NCBI GenBank assembly: GCA_041685355.1
Contig: JAWLFY010000001.1
Location: 62,001 to 126,000, forward strand
Length of the DNA: 64,000 nucleotides
Direction: 5' to 3'
DNA from: JAWLFY01 sp041685355
GTDB taxonomy: Bacteria > Planctomycetota > Planctomycetia > Pirellulales > Pirellulaceae
Position numbers and translations under genes: made by a program. The notes under the pieces are model-generated. The model saw only the letters and a program-made list of their open reading frames with translations. It ran no database searches and was not told the origin of the DNA. Of this stretch, positions 8,746-18,200 are shown piece after piece (position 1 is the first letter of the stretch; every line of letters begins with the position of its first letter).

Positions 8746-10881
8746 CTAAGCGTTTTGCCGCGCCGCGGCGCGGCGGGCCGGTACCGGGATTTGGGTAAGT
8801 TCCGGGCTCGTCCACGGCGCCGACATCTGGATCGTGACCGCGATGCCACCGGCGACGAGCATCCCGTACGGCTGAGGAACCGGGAAGAATTGGTGCAACA
8901 ACCATTCGCCGACGACCGCCACGGCGACCCCCCACAACCCGAGCCGCGATCGGCGGAGCGGGTCGACCAGCTTCCACCAACGAAGCATCGCGAACAACAA
9001 TCCGAAATGCACCACCCACGCCGAGAGCCGGGGCCCCGATTCGCCGTACAACGTTTGCGGCAACGACGTCGCGTCGATGTCGCGAACCAATCCGATATCC
9101 GCCGGAATCAACAGAAATTGCTGCGCCGAATAAGCGACCAAACCGACCCCGGCCCCGATCCCGGCAAGCACCATCCGCCGCGGCAGCGACTCGCCGTCAC
9201 CGCGCTCCCAAAGCTTGCCCAATCCGAGTAGGCCCGCCGAGCCGATCAGCACCACCACGGCGATCCACACGTAAGGGGCGATCGCGACCGCGTCGACCGG
9301 TCCGTTGCGAAGCCCGATCACGCCACTCACGAAGGCTAACAACGCGACGGTCAACCCCGACGCGACCCACGATGTCGCCAGCTCCGCCAACCGGTCGATC
9401 GACGGTTTCGCGCGGAGCTGCGATCGCATCTGCCGCTTCCACGTCGACCGGTTCACCGGACGCCGAGGAACCCCCAGCGACGTCCCGACATGCTGTGCCG
9501 TCGCGACACGCTGGGCCTCCGCGTAACTCGGCTGCTGGCCCGAATGCAGAACCATTTGCCGGATAATGTAATAGGGGACGTAAACGACGCCGATCAGCGA
9601 CAACAACGGCAACAACCATCCCGTGTTCATCACCAACATGATCGCGACCGCGAACGCGACGAACGCCTTCGCCCCCGGCGAGCGATCGAGCGTCCGCCAC
9701 CAGTGTTGCAGGTCCGAGTAGCTGTTCCGCACCGCCCGCGCCAGCGGCTCGTCGACGTCCGCCCCGTCGCCGCGACTCGACGTTGCCGTCTCCCATTTTC
9801 GGTTCGCCCCGGCGGCGGCCGGCCGACCCCCCGGGACGGTTCCCGAAGGCCCCTTCTCCGCCGCGCCGTTCGCTCGCGGGATCGCGACAAACGTGCCGCG
9901 ATCCCCGCCCGACGCTCCCGGACGCGGCTCACCGCCCACCGGGACATACCCGGTCAGCTCGATGCCGAGCACCCCGAACAGTTCCGCGACGTCGCGGGGA
10001 CGTTCCTCCGGATCCTTGCGGAGCGCCCGGGCGACCGCCGATCGATACGGCTCCTCGATCTCGGTGAGGTCGGGCTCCGCGGTCAGATGCTTCACGATGA
10101 TCTCGTGACAACTCTCTCCGTCAAACGGCACCCGGCCGGTCAACAACTCGTACAGCACGATCCCAAGCGCGTAGATGTCGATCTCGCGGCCGTACTCGCC
10201 ACGTCCGATCTCCGGGGCCATGTAGTGAAAGGTCCCGACCGACTCGGTGTGTCCGCCACGGTGCGATGCCGAAATGAACTTGCTGAGCCCGTAATCGCCG
10301 ACCTTCACGATCCCCAGGTCGTCGAACACGTTCCCCGGCTTCAAATCGCGATGAACCAACCCGGAAGCGTGCAGGTAGGCGACCGCCGAGCCGATCGCGG
10401 CGAACCAACGACGCACCTCCGACGGTGGCAACCCCCGCGGTGACTCGTCGAGCACCTCCCGCAAACTCGGCCCCGGGATGTATTCCATCACGACCCACGC
10501 CTGGCCGGTGTCGTCGTGACACACGTCGTGGAGCGCGACCAAGTGCGGATGCTTCAAATTCAAACACTGCGAAACGCCCCGCAGCTCGACCTCCAAGTTC
10601 CGCTGCACCCGCTTCAGCGCGACCTCCTTGCCCGCCTCGCTGACGGCAAAGTAGACCTCGCCGAACCCTCCGACGCCGATCCCGCGACGGATCGTGTACC
10701 GAGGCAACGGTGTCGATCCCGGCGGATACGTGAACGTCGGGGGACGCGAGCCGGCTTCGGTCGGATGGATGTCGCTTGGCATCGTCTCTCGCAGTCGGCG
10801 ATCGTCTACCCCGGGCCCGGCTTCGGATGCCCGATCGAGGTCCGCCGGTGCCCCCCACAGTTTATCGAGTAAAGGTGCCAT
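8746..10881 (-). CDS. Membrane Ser/Thr protein kinase (Pkn2/Hanks type)
   Basis: A 711-residue eukaryotic-type kinase. The Gly-rich loop GIGVGGFGEV is at residues 67-76, the catalytic Lys at 90 (VALK), HRDLKPGN at 177-184 and APE at 222-224. The magnesium-binding motif is DYG (196-198) instead of DFG, a common conservative variant. After a Pro/Gly-rich linker the C-terminal half has about six hydrophobic segments, e.g. AFVAFAVAIMLVMNTGWLL and YVWIAVVVLIGSAGLLGLG. The kinase domain should therefore face the cytoplasm, tethered by a polytopic module. ATG 10881 is the first codon of the frame. It lies downstream of the FHA-like and coiled-coil genes and upstream of the membrane-protein gene. Kinase activity is expected because all catalytic residues are present; the targets are unknown. 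Confidence 0.93.
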   Translation of the reverse strand: MAPLLDKLWGAPADLDRASEAGPGVDDRRLRETMPSDIHPTEAGSRPPTFTYPPGSTPLPRYTIRRGIGVGGFGEVYFAVSEAGKEVALKRVQRNLEVELRGVSQCLNLKHPHLVALHDVCHDDTGQAWVVMEYIPGPSLREVLDESPRGLPPSEVRRWFAAIGSAVAYLHASGLVHRDLKPGNVFDDLGIVKVGDYGLSKFISASHRGGHTESVGTFHYMAPEIGRGEYGREIDIYALGIVLYELLTGRVPFDGESCHEIIVKHLTAEPDLTEIEEPYRSAVARALRKDPEERPRDVAELFGVLGIELTGYVPVGGEPRPGASGGDRGTFVAIPRANGAAEKGPSGTVPGGRPAAAGANRKWETATSSRGDGADVDEPLARAVRNSYSDLQHWWRTLDRSPGAKAFVAFAVAIMLVMNTGWLLPLLSLIGVVYVPYYIIRQMVLHSGQQPSYAEAQRVATAQHVGTSLGVPRRPVNRSTWKRQMRSQLRAKPSIDRLAELATSWVASGLTVALLAFVSGVIGLRNGPVDAVAIAPYVWIAVVVLIGSAGLLGLGKLWERGDGESLPRRMVLAGIGAGVGLVAYSAQQFLLIPADIGLVRDIDATSLPQTLYGESGPRLSAWVVHFGLLFAMLRWWKLVDPLRRSRLGLWGVAVAVVGEWLLHQFFPVPQPYGMLVAGGIAVTIQMSAPWTSPELTQIPVPARRAAARQNA

Positions 10882-10985
10882 GGTTCGATCTTCTCTCTAA
10901 CGTGTTCGGCACCACCCGGCGTCGGATCGGGCGCTTCGATTCTCAGTTCGCGTCGGTTCTCGATCCGCCCCGGCAACGGATCGGC

Positions 10986-11582
10986 TCATCCGTCCCCTGC
11001 CATTTGCAGCGTCATCCCGACGTCGGCGACGTGGACCCGCTCGCCCGCGACCAATTCCACCGGCGTCCCGTCCGACGTCCCCCGCGCCATCCAATGACCC
11101 GATTTGCGGGTCATCACCACGGCCGACCCCGCATGGGGACACCTCACGTGGCATCCGTCGCCCGGCCCGATCAACAGCGTGTCGCGGAACAGCAGCACCC
11201 CGTCGACGTGGCCGGCCAACCGGTACGGCGGCACCGGCCGCAACACCGCCGAACCGCACAACGGGCTCGGACGGCCGAAAAGGAGCTTCGCCGGCCCGTC
11301 GACCGGCAACGGCTCTCCGTCCCGCAACCAGTCCCGTCCGCCCGCCGAATCGATCCAATAATACTCTTCCTCCGCCCATTGGATCGCCCCCGCGTGACGG
11401 GGCCAATCGGCCAGCAACGCGATGTCGGCCGAGCCCCCGGCCGCACCGCCGACGTCCCACCGACTCCCTTCGAGCAGCCGGTAGCCGCCGCAACCGTCGA
11501 TCCAAAGTTCGACCCGCCCCACGCTTCTGCCCGAATGGTCGCCGTGTGGCCTCGAACGGTTGTCGTCTGCCGAAGACGTCAC
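10986..11582 (-). CDS. FHA-like protein of kinase operon
   Basis: A 198-residue protein without a signal peptide. The C-terminal half reads LLFRDTLLIGPGDGCHVRCP followed by hydrophobic strands (SAVVMTRKSGHWMARG, VELVAGERVHVADVGMTLQM). This is the pattern of a divergent forkhead-associated domain, which binds phosphothreonine. The N-terminal half (VELWIDGCGGYRLLEGSRWDVGG) may be a second, related sandwich. The GTG start at 11582 lies 4 bp after the stop of the coiled-coil gene, so translation is probably coupled. The stop is about 100 bp before the kinase start. Position next to a Ser/Thr kinase supports a phospho-recognition role. The fold call is tentative because the classical FHA residues GR...S...H are only partly visible. 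Confidence 0.65.
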   Translation of the reverse strand: MTSSADDNRSRPHGDHSGRSVGRVELWIDGCGGYRLLEGSRWDVGGAAGGSADIALLADWPRHAGAIQWAEEEYYWIDSAGGRDWLRDGEPLPVDGPAKLLFGRPSPLCGSAVLRPVPPYRLAGHVDGVLLFRDTLLIGPGDGCHVRCPHAGSAVVMTRKSGHWMARGTSDGTPVELVAGERVHVADVGMTLQMAGDG

Positions 11583-11586
11583 CGAC

Positions 11587-12396
11587 TCACTCCCGATCGG
11601 CCGACGCGACTTCGATCGCCGGCCCCTTCGAGCCGTCCCCGAAGTAGCTCGAGATCTCGTCGAGCAGGTCCCCGTCCTCGGGCGATTCGAGATCGATCTC
11701 GCCGAAATACTCGACGTCGACGCTCATCGTTTCCTCCTCCACGTCGATCCGCGTCGCGATGTCGCGAAGCAACTCTCGGGTGCGAGCCAGCTGACTGTCG
11801 TCGAGATTCATCTCGCTCGACGTCTGGGCGACCCGGAGCGACCCGAGCCGAGCCTGCAAGTTCTCGACTTCGACCTCAAGCTGGCTCTTGGCGTTGAGCA
11901 TTGCCTCCATCCGCTCCTGGGCTGCCGCAAGCGACGCCTCACGGGCCGAAAGCATCTGTTCCAATTTGTCCGCCGTCTGCTGGCGAACCTTGAACCGCTT
12001 GAACCGGTTCCCCAAGTCCGACTCCACCTGAGCCGACGTGTAGGTCTTCCCCGCGTAACGATACGAATCGCGGTCCTGCTTCAAATCTTCCGCCAACCGC
12101 TGAATGTGCGACTCGCTCTCCGCCAGTCGCTTCTCGGCCTCCTCCATTTGACGCTCCAAACGCGCCACCTCGACCTTTTCGCGGGCGATCCGTCTCGCGT
12201 TCCCCTCGATCTCCGGCTTCAAGTCGACGATCATCTGACGGGCCCGCTTGAGCTCCCACTCCAACGGCACCATGTCGCCAGCCGATCGGGTCAACCAATC
12301 GGTGCCGCATCGGACGTAGCTCCACAGCGGCGCCCCCACGGCGAAAGTGGACAGCAGCGTGACCGCGCCCCCGGCGAGTAACATTTTTCGAATCAT
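11587..12396 (-). CDS. Membrane-anchored coiled-coil protein
   Basis: A 269-residue protein with an N-terminal anchor or signal (MIRKMLLAGGAVTLLSTFAVGAP), then about 150 residues of continuous coiled coil rich in Glu, Arg, Lys and Ala (VARLERQMEEAEKRLAESES, LEVEVENLQARLGSL), and an acidic C terminus (DVEYFGEIDLESPEDGDLLD). ATG 12396 has an upstream AAGGGGAA ribosome-binding site. No enzymatic motif is present. It is the first gene of the operon with the FHA-like protein and the kinase, so it may be a scaffold or sensor for that pathway (inference). Many planctomycetes have similar 'coiled-coil plus kinase' arrangements; I cannot name the family. Confidence 0.75.
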   Translation of the reverse strand: MIRKMLLAGGAVTLLSTFAVGAPLWSYVRCGTDWLTRSAGDMVPLEWELKRARQMIVDLKPEIEGNARRIAREKVEVARLERQMEEAEKRLAESESHIQRLAEDLKQDRDSYRYAGKTYTSAQVESDLGNRFKRFKVRQQTADKLEQMLSAREASLAAAQERMEAMLNAKSQLEVEVENLQARLGSLRVAQTSSEMNLDDSQLARTRELLRDIATRIDVEEETMSVDVEYFGEIDLESPEDGDLLDEISSYFGDGSKGPAIEVASADRE

Positions 12397-12882
12397 TGCG
12401 TTTCCCCTTCTGGTCGGTTTCCGGTTGATGGACCATCGGTGTCCGGCCAAGTATTCGCACGCCAACCGCATCTCTTGGGTCCGATTCCGATTTTTTCCGG
12501 AACCCTTCGCTGACCCGGACGAACCGACAGAATTCTCGCCAACCGAAGAGAAAAAGGGGAACCATCATGCCCCAAAAGACGAACAAGGGATTAGAATCAG
12601 ACACTAATCGGCATTCTGGCAGTTTTGTGCCGTTTTGAACTGCCGTGTTGCCCGAAAGCGTCGTCGGTGTCGCGAAATCGCGACGGAAGCGACGGCCACC
12701 GGACGACCTCCACCAATACGTAAACCTTTTCTCATCAGCACGTTAGACAGCAATCCTCGACAAAATTACCGCTCGCGGCATCGGCATTGCACTGAACCTT
12801 CACCGATGCCGTGTAGTCTGACGGGCAGCGGCTCACTCGAACATTCGCTCCGCAACGGATTGCCCAACCGGAGGAGGCTCCG
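12397..12882. other. Intergenic region with three inverted repeats
   Basis: This 486-bp region separates the kinase operon (leaving on the minus strand) from the small gene at 12883. No convincing gene is visible. GC is visibly lower than in the flanks. It contains inverted repeats gattag/ctaatc (12589-12594 and 12604-12609), ggcagtt/aactgcc (12618-12624 and 12638-12644) and a perfect 9-bp pair cggcatcgg/ccgatgccg (12776-12784 and 12803-12811). It probably holds divergent promoters. Confidence 0.6.
12776..12811 (+). promoter_or_regulatory. Perfect 9-bp inverted repeat upstream of small gene
   Basis: Arms cggcatcgg and ccgatgccg with an 18-bp spacer, ending about 70 bp upstream of the ATG at 12883. 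A weak promoter-like TTGCAC sits inside the spacer. It could be an operator or an mRNA hairpin; no T-run follows, so a terminator is unlikely. Confidence 0.4.
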
Positions 12883-13074
12883 ATGACCACCCCGACGAAC
12901 CCCACCACGCCACGGCCAACCGGAGAACATTGGCGTGAGCTCGCCGAGACGCTCCCTGCCGAGCGGACCGATGAGTTTTCACGGTGGATGGAAGGTGAAC
13001 TGGAAACGCTCGAGAAAAAACTCGCCCCGTTCGTCACCAAGAATTCACTCCGCCGAAGCCTCCGCCGCCGGTAG
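12883..13074 (+). CDS. Small conserved-looking protein, unknown function
   Basis: A 63-residue soluble protein with a strong ribosome-binding site (ggaggagg) ending about six bases before the ATG. It starts with a Thr/Pro-rich stretch, then a predicted helical body (EHWRELAETLPAERTDEFSRW, ELETLEKKLAPFVTKNSLRR) and a basic tail RRSLRRR. The strong start signal, sensible codon use and amphipathic pattern support a real gene. I do not recognise a family. It lies just upstream of the metal-efflux cassette but there is no evidence that it belongs to it; it may be the last ancestral gene before the inserted segment. Confidence 0.75.
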   Translation: MTTPTNPTTPRPTGEHWRELAETLPAERTDEFSRWMEGELETLEKKLAPFVTKNSLRRSLRRR

Positions 13075-13147
13075 TCGCCCTCCCGCTGCGTTAGCCCAGC
13101 AGATTCGACTACACTCTGGGGAATTCCGACGTTTAGGAGAGACCCGT

Positions 13148-13706
13148 TTGGCTCGGCTGATCACGTTACTGCTGATTCCCTTCCTCACGCTGGGCTCACC
13201 GCCCCACGCGCACGCGGGGACGGTTGCGCCGGGAAAACGAGAACATCAGCCCCACTTTCATCTCGGGGCACACGCTCATCCCGCGGCACATGGTCATGCC
13301 GGAGAACACGGNNNNNNNNNNNNNNNNNNNNNNNNNNNNNNNNNNNNNNNNNNNNNNNNNNNNNNNNNNNNNNNNNNNNNNNNNNNNNNNNNNNNNNNNN
13401 NNNNNNNNNNNTGGGCACCAGCGGGAGGAAAGTCATGGGGAATCGGGGCGTCGCTCCCACGTCCCCCTTCGTGACGCAGGGCTCGAGCCCATCCGGGGCG
13501 ACCACGATTCCGATGCCGTTTACGTGGCAGTCCAGGACGAGTACGTGCCGGGCAATCGTTCCATCGATCCGACACCGATCGTCTGTTCCGTGGAAGCTGC
13601 TTCTTGGACGATCCGCAGTCTGACCACGCGTGTTCGCCCTGCCGGACTTCGGGCGACTGTCGGGGGGCAGCCACTCTTTCTGTTGCATGCTGCGCTGAGG
13701 TTATAA
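13148..13706 (+). CDS. His-rich secreted protein, split by assembly gap
   Basis: The 5' part uses TTG 13148, with AGGAGA seven bases upstream, and encodes a signal peptide (LITLLLIPFLTLGSPPHAHA) followed by a His-rich stretch (HQPHFHLGAHAHPAAHGHAGEH). The 3' part, after the 100-N gap, reads through HDSDAVYVAVQDEYVPGN to a stop at 13706 (TAA/TGA region ending ...LFLLHAALRL). The two halves are in different frames, but this means nothing because the N run is an arbitrary placeholder. A His-rich exported protein directly before an RND metal-efflux pair suggests periplasmic metal binding. It is also possible that the gap hides more than one gene. Exact length is unknown. Confidence 0.6.
13312..13411. 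other. Assembly gap (100 N)
   Basis: Exactly 100 unknown bases, the usual placeholder for a gap of unknown size between scaffolded contigs. It interrupts the His-rich gene. Confidence 1.
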
Positions 13707-13869
13707 GGGCGCGACGAAGCGAACCGCGGTTCGCTCGGTCGTGTTCTCTTCCCTCTCGCGTTTCAGGATCGGGTCTCTTTCTGGAACGGGGAGCGTGTTT
13801 CCTTAGCCCTTCCGAGGCGCAAGCTCCGCCCCGCACCTGGCGTCGGGACGGCTCGCTTCCGCAAATCAC

Positions 13870-15285
13870 ATGCACAAGCTCGTCAAGCCGCTCGTCGGCC
13901 CTGCGTTGGTCGTCACCGCGGTGACCGCCGTCGGCTGGCTTTTCCGCGGCACGATCCTTTCTCGCGGCGACGTTTCGGACGCCGTCGAGGCTGACCGCTC
14001 GGCCGAACCGTCGGAATCGGAAACTTTGACGCTCGGACCGCAAGCACGAAAGAATCTGAAGCTCGTCGCCAAACCGGCCAAGACGAATGACTATTGGCGA
14101 AGCATCACGATTCCTGGCGTCGTGGATGATCGACCGGGAGTCTCCGATCGCGGCGTGACTTCACCCGCGGTCGGTGCCATCGCCAAGATCCATGTCTATC
14201 CGGGCGACACCGTCGGCGCCGGCGAGCGCCTCGTCACGCTCCAGCTTTTCAGCGAGTACCTGCAGTCAACCCAGACGCAGCTGTTCAAGGCGAACCAGGA
14301 GATCTCGCTGCTTCAAGAACGGCTCAACCGGCTTTCCGATGTTGCCAGCAGCGGCGGCATCGCCAGCTCACGTCTCATCGATCTACGCAACGACGTTCGG
14401 CGTCAAGAGACGCTCGTCAAAGCAGCCAAGCAGGAGCTACTCACACGTGGCTTGACGCCGACACAGATCGATCGAGTAGCCGACGGAGAATTCACCTCCT
14501 CGATTGATGTGCTCGCTCCGCCGCCACGAACGCCGGCCGCCGACGAAGTCACCCGACAGCCGAATTCTGTTAGCCGAGCGAGCGACGTCCTCGGCGACCA
14601 ACGCGATGACGAGATCGCTTACGAAATTCAGTCGCTCGCGATCGAGCTGGGCCAAACGGTTCAGGCAGGCCAACTGATTGCAGATTTGGCCAACCACCGG
14701 TCGCTGTACGTTGTCGGCCACGCCTTTAAGCAGGAAGCAGGTTTTCTGGAGAAAGCGGCTCAAGAAAGTCGCCCCGTCGAGATCGAGTTTGCGGATGAGA
14801 ACGCCGAGTTCTGGCCTCCGCTGGGGCAAACCTTCGAGATTCGACACCTTTCCAACTCGATCGATCGGGAAAGCCGGACCTTCGACTTCTTCATCCCGCT
14901 TTCGAACCCGTCACGTACGTTCGAAAAGCTAGGCGAGACGTTCTTGGTCTGGCGTTTTCGCCCCGGCCAACGGGCGCGGATTCACGTCCCCGTCGAGCAG
15001 ATGAAGGACGTCTTCGTATTGCCCGCTGAGGCAGTCGTCCGGGAGGGGCCGGCGGCCTACGTCTACCGCCAAAACGGAGACCTGTTCGATCAGATCCCTG
15101 TCCATGTTCTGCACGAGGACCGTCGGCACGTCGTGATCGCCAACGACGGAAGCATCACGCAGGGAACTTACCTGGCTCAGAATGCGGCTGCGTCCTTGCG
15201 TCGCGTCTTGAAGGCGCAGTCGGCCAGGGGCGAGCAACCGGGCCTCCACGTCCACGCCGACGGCACCGTCCACGCGGCGCACTGA
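13870..15285 (+). CDS. RND efflux periplasmic adaptor (CusB/CzcB family)
   Basis: A 471-residue membrane-fusion protein linking an inner-membrane RND pump to an outer-membrane channel. An N-terminal hydrophobic segment (VGPALVVTAVTAVGWLF) anchors or exports it. The barrel-sandwich half-motif SPAVGAIAKIHVYPGDTVGAGERLVTL is at about residues 97-123, followed by a helical hairpin (QTQLFKANQEISLLQERLNRL) and the beta-barrel and membrane-proximal parts (QRARIHVPVEQMKDVFVLPAEAVV). The C terminus is His-containing (GLHVHADGTVHAAH), as in metal-specific adaptors. It starts at ATG 13870 and ends 10 bp before the pump gene, so the two are one operon. No outer-membrane TolC/CusC partner is in the window. 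GC is lower than in flanking genes. Confidence 0.92.
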   Translation: MHKLVKPLVGPALVVTAVTAVGWLFRGTILSRGDVSDAVEADRSAEPSESETLTLGPQARKNLKLVAKPAKTNDYWRSITIPGVVDDRPGVSDRGVTSPAVGAIAKIHVYPGDTVGAGERLVTLQLFSEYLQSTQTQLFKANQEISLLQERLNRLSDVASSGGIASSRLIDLRNDVRRQETLVKAAKQELLTRGLTPTQIDRVADGEFTSSIDVLAPPPRTPAADEVTRQPNSVSRASDVLGDQRDDEIAYEIQSLAIELGQTVQAGQLIADLANHRSLYVVGHAFKQEAGFLEKAAQESRPVEIEFADENAEFWPPLGQTFEIRHLSNSIDRESRTFDFFIPLSNPSRTFEKLGETFLVWRFRPGQRARIHVPVEQMKDVFVLPAEAVVREGPAAYVYRQNGDLFDQIPVHVLHEDRRHVVIANDGSITQGTYLAQNAAASLRRVLKAQSARGEQPGLHVHADGTVHAAH

Positions 15286-15295
15286 AGGAGTTCCG

Positions 15296-18200
15296 ATGCT
15301 TGACACCATCATCCGACTATCGCTCCGCTACCGCTCGCTCGTGGTCATCGCCAGCCTCGCGGTGCTGGTTTATGGCTCCTACTTGGCCACGCAAATGCCG
15401 ATCGATGTCTTTCCGGACCTCGATCGACCACGCGTCGTGGTGATCACCGAAGCGCCGGGGCTAGCGACCGAAGAACTCGAGACGCTGGTGACCCAGCCGA
15501 TCGAAATCGCGTTGATGGGGGCAAGCGGGGTTCAAGCGGTGAGGAGTCAAACCGCCTCGGGTTTGAACGTGATTTACATCGAGTTCGACTGGTCGACTCG
15601 AATTCGCGTCGCTCGTCAAACGGTCAGCGAAAGGCTCGCCACGTTGGAGGGGGTGCTTCCCGAGGGCATCCGTCCCCAGATGACTCCACCCTCCTCCATC
15701 ATGGGGCAGATCGTCGTCGCCGGCATGTACCTCCAGAGTGGACCGAACGGCGGTCGGCTTGCCCCCGTTGGACGTTCCGGGTTCATGGCCGAACGGGTCG
15801 GGGTGGCCGGCGAATCCAAAATTCTTCTCTGGCAACCGACCCCGAGGCACACCCCGTCGCGGTGGCGGCCGGTCGAGGCGGATTCCGTCGAATGGGTTCG
15901 CCGTCCGCAGCGACCAGACGATTCTGCCGTCGCGGTCATCACGGTCGATTCGGCGCCCTACGAGGTCGAGTTCCCGTCGGAAGCGAAAGAACGACTCGAA
16001 CTTCGCACGGTCGCTGACTGGATCATTCGTCCTCGACTGTTGAAGGTGTCGGGCGTCGCGGAAGTTTTTATGCAGGGAGGCGATCGAAAGCAGTATCAAA
16101 TCCTCCTCGATCCGACCGCGCTGCTGGAATACGACGTGACCGTCCAGGACGTCGAGCGAGCGTTGCGAGAGAGCAACATCAACACGAGCGGGGGTTACGC
16201 GATCACGGGAGAGACCGAGCGACCCATCCGAGTTCTCGGTCGGCTCGGGCCGGGATCGGAACAGGTGATCGACGATCTGCAAGCCGTTCCGGTAGCACGC
16301 CACCCCAAGCGGAGTGTGCTGCTCGCTCAGGTTGCCCAGGTCGCGGAAGGCCCCGAGCTCAAGCGGGGAGACGGAAGCGTCAACGGGCGGGGCGGCATCG
16401 TTTTCACCGTCGTCAAGCAGCCGCACGTCGACACGCGTCGATTGACCGATGATGTCGCCGTCGCGTTTGCGGACGTGGAGGATTCGCTTCCTCCCCACAT
16501 CGTTATCAATTCGCAGCTATTCCGGCTGAAAAATTTCATCGACCGCGGAATCTTCAACGTCGCCGAAGCGTTGGTGATCGGCGCGACGCTCGTGATCATT
16601 GTGCTTTTCTTGTTTCTGCTAAACTTCCGCACGACGTTTATCACGTTGACCGCGATACCGATGTCGCTGGTTCTCACCACGCTCGTCTTCCGCGCGATCG
16701 GTTGGCTCAGCGGCAGTGAACTCTCGATCAACGTGATGACGCTCGGGGGAATCGCGGTGGCGATGGGAGAACTGGTGGACGACGCGATCGTCGATGTCGA
16801 GAACATCTTTCGACGGCTCAAGGAAAACAATTTTCGATCGGAACCGCGTCCGCCGATTCACGTCGTTTACGAAGCGAGCAAAGAGATCCGCAGTGCCATC
16901 TTATTCGGCACCGTGGTGGTGATCCTCGTGTTCCTGCCGTTGTTCGCACTTTCGGGAGTCGAGGGGCGTCTCTTTGCGCCGCTCGGATTTGCTTACATCA
17001 TCTCGATCGTTTCATCTTTCTTCGTTTCTCTAACGGTCACTCCGGTCCTGGCGTACTACTTGCTGCCCAACGCGCGGGCGACGCAGCTCAAAGCAGACGG
17101 CTTCGTACTACGGTCGCTGAAAGCGTTGGCCGAGCCGCTGATTCGCACCAGCATGGCCATTCCCAACAGCCTGTTGCTGCTGACGTGGCTCCTGGTCGGC
17201 TTTGCCGCATGGCAGGTCTCGCAGCTGGGCCGCAATTTCCTGCCGGCATTTGACGAAGGCAGCGTCCAAGTCAACGTGACGCTGCCGCCAGGGTCGTCGC
17301 TGCAGGCATCGAACGAGGTTTCTGCCAACATCGACGACGTCTTCTTGTCGATGCAAAAGTCGCCGCAGAATCCCGACGGGGAAATTCTAAACTTTGTGCG
17401 GCGGACCGGCCGCGCGGAGATGGACGAACACGCTTCACCGGTCAACTTCGGCGAATACATCCTGAGCATGAATCCCGAGGCGGATCAGGAGCGGGAGGCC
17501 ATGCTGGCTGAACTGCTTGCCCGCATCAAAGACGAAGTGCCCGGGGTGGACATCGAGGTGGAACAGCCGCTGGCCCACTTGATCAGTCACATGGTTTCGG
17601 GAGTTTACGCGCAAATCGCGATCAAGATCCACGGAGACGATCTGGACACGTTGTTGGCACTCGCCGACCAAGTGGAAGCGGCGATCCGAGACGTGCCGGG
17701 AATCACGCCACCGATCGTCGAGCCGATTCGGCTGACTCCGCAATTGCACATTCGACTCCGCGGGGAAGACCTGTCGCTCTACGGCCTGACTCGTGAGTAT
17801 GTCGCCGACGTTCTGCAGACCGCCCTGCAAGGGGAAGTGGTCTCTCAGGTGCTGGAAGGCCAACGCCGCTTCGATCTACTCGTGCGACTGGAAGAAACCT
17901 ACCGAACCGATTACGCGAATCTGGGCCGAATGAGAATCGATTTGCCACATCAGGAGGGACAAGCCGAACGAGGCCAAATCGAATTGCGCGATGTTGCCAC
18001 CATCGAAGAGGGCATCGGCCCCAACTCCGTGAACCGAGAGAACGCCCGCCGCCGAATCGTCGTCCGCTGCAACACGCAGGATCGCGACCTCGCTAGCGCC
18101 GTGGCCGCGATCCGACAGCGTGTTCAATCAGAACTTTCGCTGCCGGTGGGGTACTACCTCGAATACGGCGGCCAATTCGAAAGCCAACAAACCGCGACGC

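Noticed and set aside
12935..13311. Frame reading through from the small gene to the gap
   Set aside because: It is a different frame from both the small gene and the His-rich gene start at 13148, which have ribosome-binding sites.
13148..13706. Frameshift in the His-rich gene
   Set aside because: The frames differ across a gap of unknown true length, so no frameshift can be claimed.
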